A stretch of DNA of 64,000 nt from Temnothorax longispinosus. Lineage: Eukaryota; Arthropoda; Insecta; Hymenoptera; Formicidae. This document shows, piece by piece, positions 62,501 through 64,000 of the stretch; positions within the stretch are counted from its first letter, which is position 1; each line of letters starts with the position of its first letter. The stretch covers positions 23,953,406 through 24,017,405 of the forward strand of contig NC_092361.1 in the NCBI RefSeq assembly GCF_030848805.1, read 5' to 3'. Both the position numbers and the translations under genes were made by a program. The notes under the pieces were generated by a model. That model ran no database searches. It saw only the letters and a list, made by a program, of their open reading frames with translations, and was not told the DNA's origin.

Positions 62501-63459
62501 GCCGACCGGTAAAGGCCGTGCTGCTTTGTTAACACTTGCCCAAAATAAATATCGTGAAAGCCGACGAAAGAAAGCCGACGGCAGCCTTGTACATCCGGTT
62601 GCATGGGCAATAAAGGAATAATACGATCCACCTCGTACATCGTACAAGATCGACAAAAGAATGTAATTTCGTTATGAATGTATAGATTGCGAAGGAACGA
62701 TGTCAACCCGCCAGCATCCGCTTAATGGACAACGAGCAGTTCCAAATGGGGCAAACTCTACGCCCGGAATCTGGTTGGGGCGGCTTGATCCTGCAAGGAT
62801 TAAAACATATGTACATCACTAGAATAAAGGGTTTCCGATGGGATCAGATATGCGTGGCCACGCTATTGATAGAGGGCGACGTAGCAGCGGATGTTGCGGC
62901 TCAGGAACGGAAAATTTACAAGATAGCTGATAAGTACGGTGGGATACCGGCAGGCGAGGCGAACGGTGAACGAGGTTACATGTTAACATTCGTGATAGCG
63001 TACATCCGTGACCTTGGACTCGAGTTTAACGTGTTAGCAGAATCGTTCGAGACTTCTGTTTCTTGGAACCGCGCATTATCACTGTGCAGAAATGTTAAGT
63101 CTCGCGTGGCCAGGGACTGTAAGGCGTACGGCGTTCGTAAATATTTTATTTCCTGCCGCGTCACGCAGACTTATGACGCGGGTTGTTGCGTGTATTTTTA
63201 CTTGGCGATTAGCTACGCAGACATGGAGAATCCCGTGGAAACTTACGAGGCCATCGAGCATGCGGCGCGAGAGGAGATACTCGCCAATGGAGGATCGCTC
63301 TCCCATCATCATGGAGTAGGTAAAATACGCGCGCCGTTTTATCCCGAAGCCGTCGGGGAAGTGGGTGTTTCGCTTTATCGAGCGACTAAGGCGCACTTGG
63401 ATCCGCATAATATATTCGCAACGGGTAATATGGTTTCAGGGAATAAATCCAAATTGTGA
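54600..63459 (+). CDS. AGPS: Alkyldihydroxyacetonephosphate synthase (AGPS)
   Basis: Six exons: 54600-54673, 55505-55594, 57929-58209, 60263-60551, 62161-62470 and 62686-63459. They give 605 residues with all phases matching. AGPS is a peroxisomal FAD enzyme that swaps the acyl group of acyl-DHAP for a fatty alcohol, the step that makes the ether bond of ether lipids. The sequence shows RWNGWGYKDSGF, RLFRAHGHTLREIYLL, RIPDIVLWPKCHEDVVKIVN, the FAD-binding PFGGGTSVSRATCCPPDERR (about 170-189), TCGHEPDSYEFSSLGGWVAT, SGMKKNTYGNIEDLVV, MILGSEGTLGIITEVVLKIR, VTQTYDAG, YFYL with the catalytic-type Tyr, and GGSLSHHHGVGK (His 555-557). The N-terminus is shorter than in vertebrates and has no RLx5HL PTS2; the C-terminus ends in SKL, a PTS1. 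Confidence 0.95.
56212..56532. mobile_element. nested MITE-like elements (outer element with two inner palindromes) in AGPS intron
   Basis: The outer inverted ends, TGCGTGCTGACTATATT...CTTGCAACA (56212-56246) and their near reverse complement (56492-56532), enclose two further inverted repeats. Inner element 1 (56249-56342) has arms around GGAGTAGTAAAATCTCCTCC. Inner element 2 (56346-56488) has arms GCCAGTATTCATAGTCG...AAGACCGTCTTAAG. None carries a coding frame. Confidence 0.75.
59550..59597. repeat. AT dinucleotide microsatellite in AGPS intron
   Basis: About 48 bases of alternating AT in intron 3 of AGPS. Confidence 0.95.
61309..61473. mobile_element. MITE-like element with CTGGTTTCC ends in AGPS intron
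   Basis: Ends CCCTGGTTTCC and GGAAACCAGAG frame an interior rich in CGCG (GCGCGTTAAG, AAACGCGCGCG, TTTGACGCGCGTT) whose halves are rough reverse complements. The flanking AGCTCAC and GTGAGCT extend the symmetry further out. It has no open frame. Confidence 0.6.
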
Positions 63460-64000
63460 ATTAAAAGCCGTACGTGCGACATAGTGGGGAATCTATAGAG
63501 CTATTTCGTATACTCCGTTAGTGCCGATATCTTAAATCATTGAAAAGTTTGATTGTAGCAAATTGATGTGATCTCGTATACCTTCGACCAAAAGTTACAA
63601 TATCTCATCAACTTGCCATTAAGATTGTTCCATGTGATGTTTTCTAATGAAGAATTCGATTTTCTCATTATAATGGCGAATGCACGTAGATAGCAACTGA
63701 TATTGTTGTTTGCTGATTCGTAATGATATAGAGAAAAAAAAGAGACTAGTATAATATACATTATAAATAATTATGCACCGTGGCGTCGTTTGGTACAAAT
63801 GCGGAATTGTAATTGTATATATCGGCATTTTTATAAATTATTATAACTAAACAAAACACACGTTTACCTTACGCACAGATACCTTAATTTATCTCTACTT
63901 ACTATCAACTATAGGTTATTTGAGTTTAGGTACGATGATAATGTCATTTTCCTTATTGTTAAGAATTAACAACTTGTGTTCCATTGTAACAGGGCTAGAT
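63460..64000. other. AGPS 3' flank
   Basis: AT-rich sequence after the AGPS stop codon, probably its 3' UTR and terminator. I see no further gene before the window ends. Confidence 0.6.

Noticed and set aside
62497..62706. Minus-strand 69-codon frame over the last AGPS intron
   Set aside because: Shadow of intron and exon 6 of AGPS; no domain and no splice context.

Overview
This window looks like insect nuclear DNA, most likely a hymenopteran and probably an ant. The AT-rich background is broken by GC-rich promoter islands. Genes are split by phase-consistent GT-AG introns. Several short GGTTAGGTTAGG-type stretches occur, which are common in ant and bee genomes. Many palindromic MITE-like elements sit in introns and spacers. 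All genes below were rebuilt by hand from splice sites and reading phase. Their names come from family resemblance, not from a database search.

Layout: (1) 1-673, minus: 5' part of an SPSB3-type SPRY/SOCS-box gene, running off the left edge. (2) 1544-2577, minus: RNA polymerase III subunit RPC6 (POLR3F), first exon not located. (3) 5944-7247, plus: actin maturation protease (ACTMAP, formerly C19orf54). A perfect palindrome with two CACGTG boxes lies between (2) and (3). (4) 7.2-15.8 kb: AT-rich stretch without a recognisable gene, probably holding 3' UTRs. (5) 15806-27555, minus: a 14-exon PACS sorting adaptor. (6) 28316-30515, minus: YIF1 Golgi membrane protein. (7) 32188-41853, minus: corticotropin-releasing-factor-binding protein (CRF-BP). 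(8) 45030-46628, minus: a single Osiris-family (DUF1676) gene. (9) 49128-53362, minus: the beta-catenin/Axin-binding half of APC, with no ARM repeats in view. (10) 54600-63459, plus: the peroxisomal ether-lipid enzyme AGPS, head-to-head with (9).

These are ordinary eukaryotic single genes, not an operon. PACS and YIF1 both serve the secretory pathway and actin/RNA functions sit elsewhere, but I see no common pathway. The points most worth checking are the C-terminal SKL peroxisomal signal on AGPS where a vertebrate-like N-terminal PTS2 is absent; the APC-like gene with an in-frame stop ahead of its start and no ARM repeats nearby; three nested inverted-repeat elements in an AGPS intron; and a MITE family whose core carries a splice-donor-like sequence.

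I found no rRNA, tRNA, CRISPR array, viral gene or toxin gene. I do not see a clear novel multigene system.
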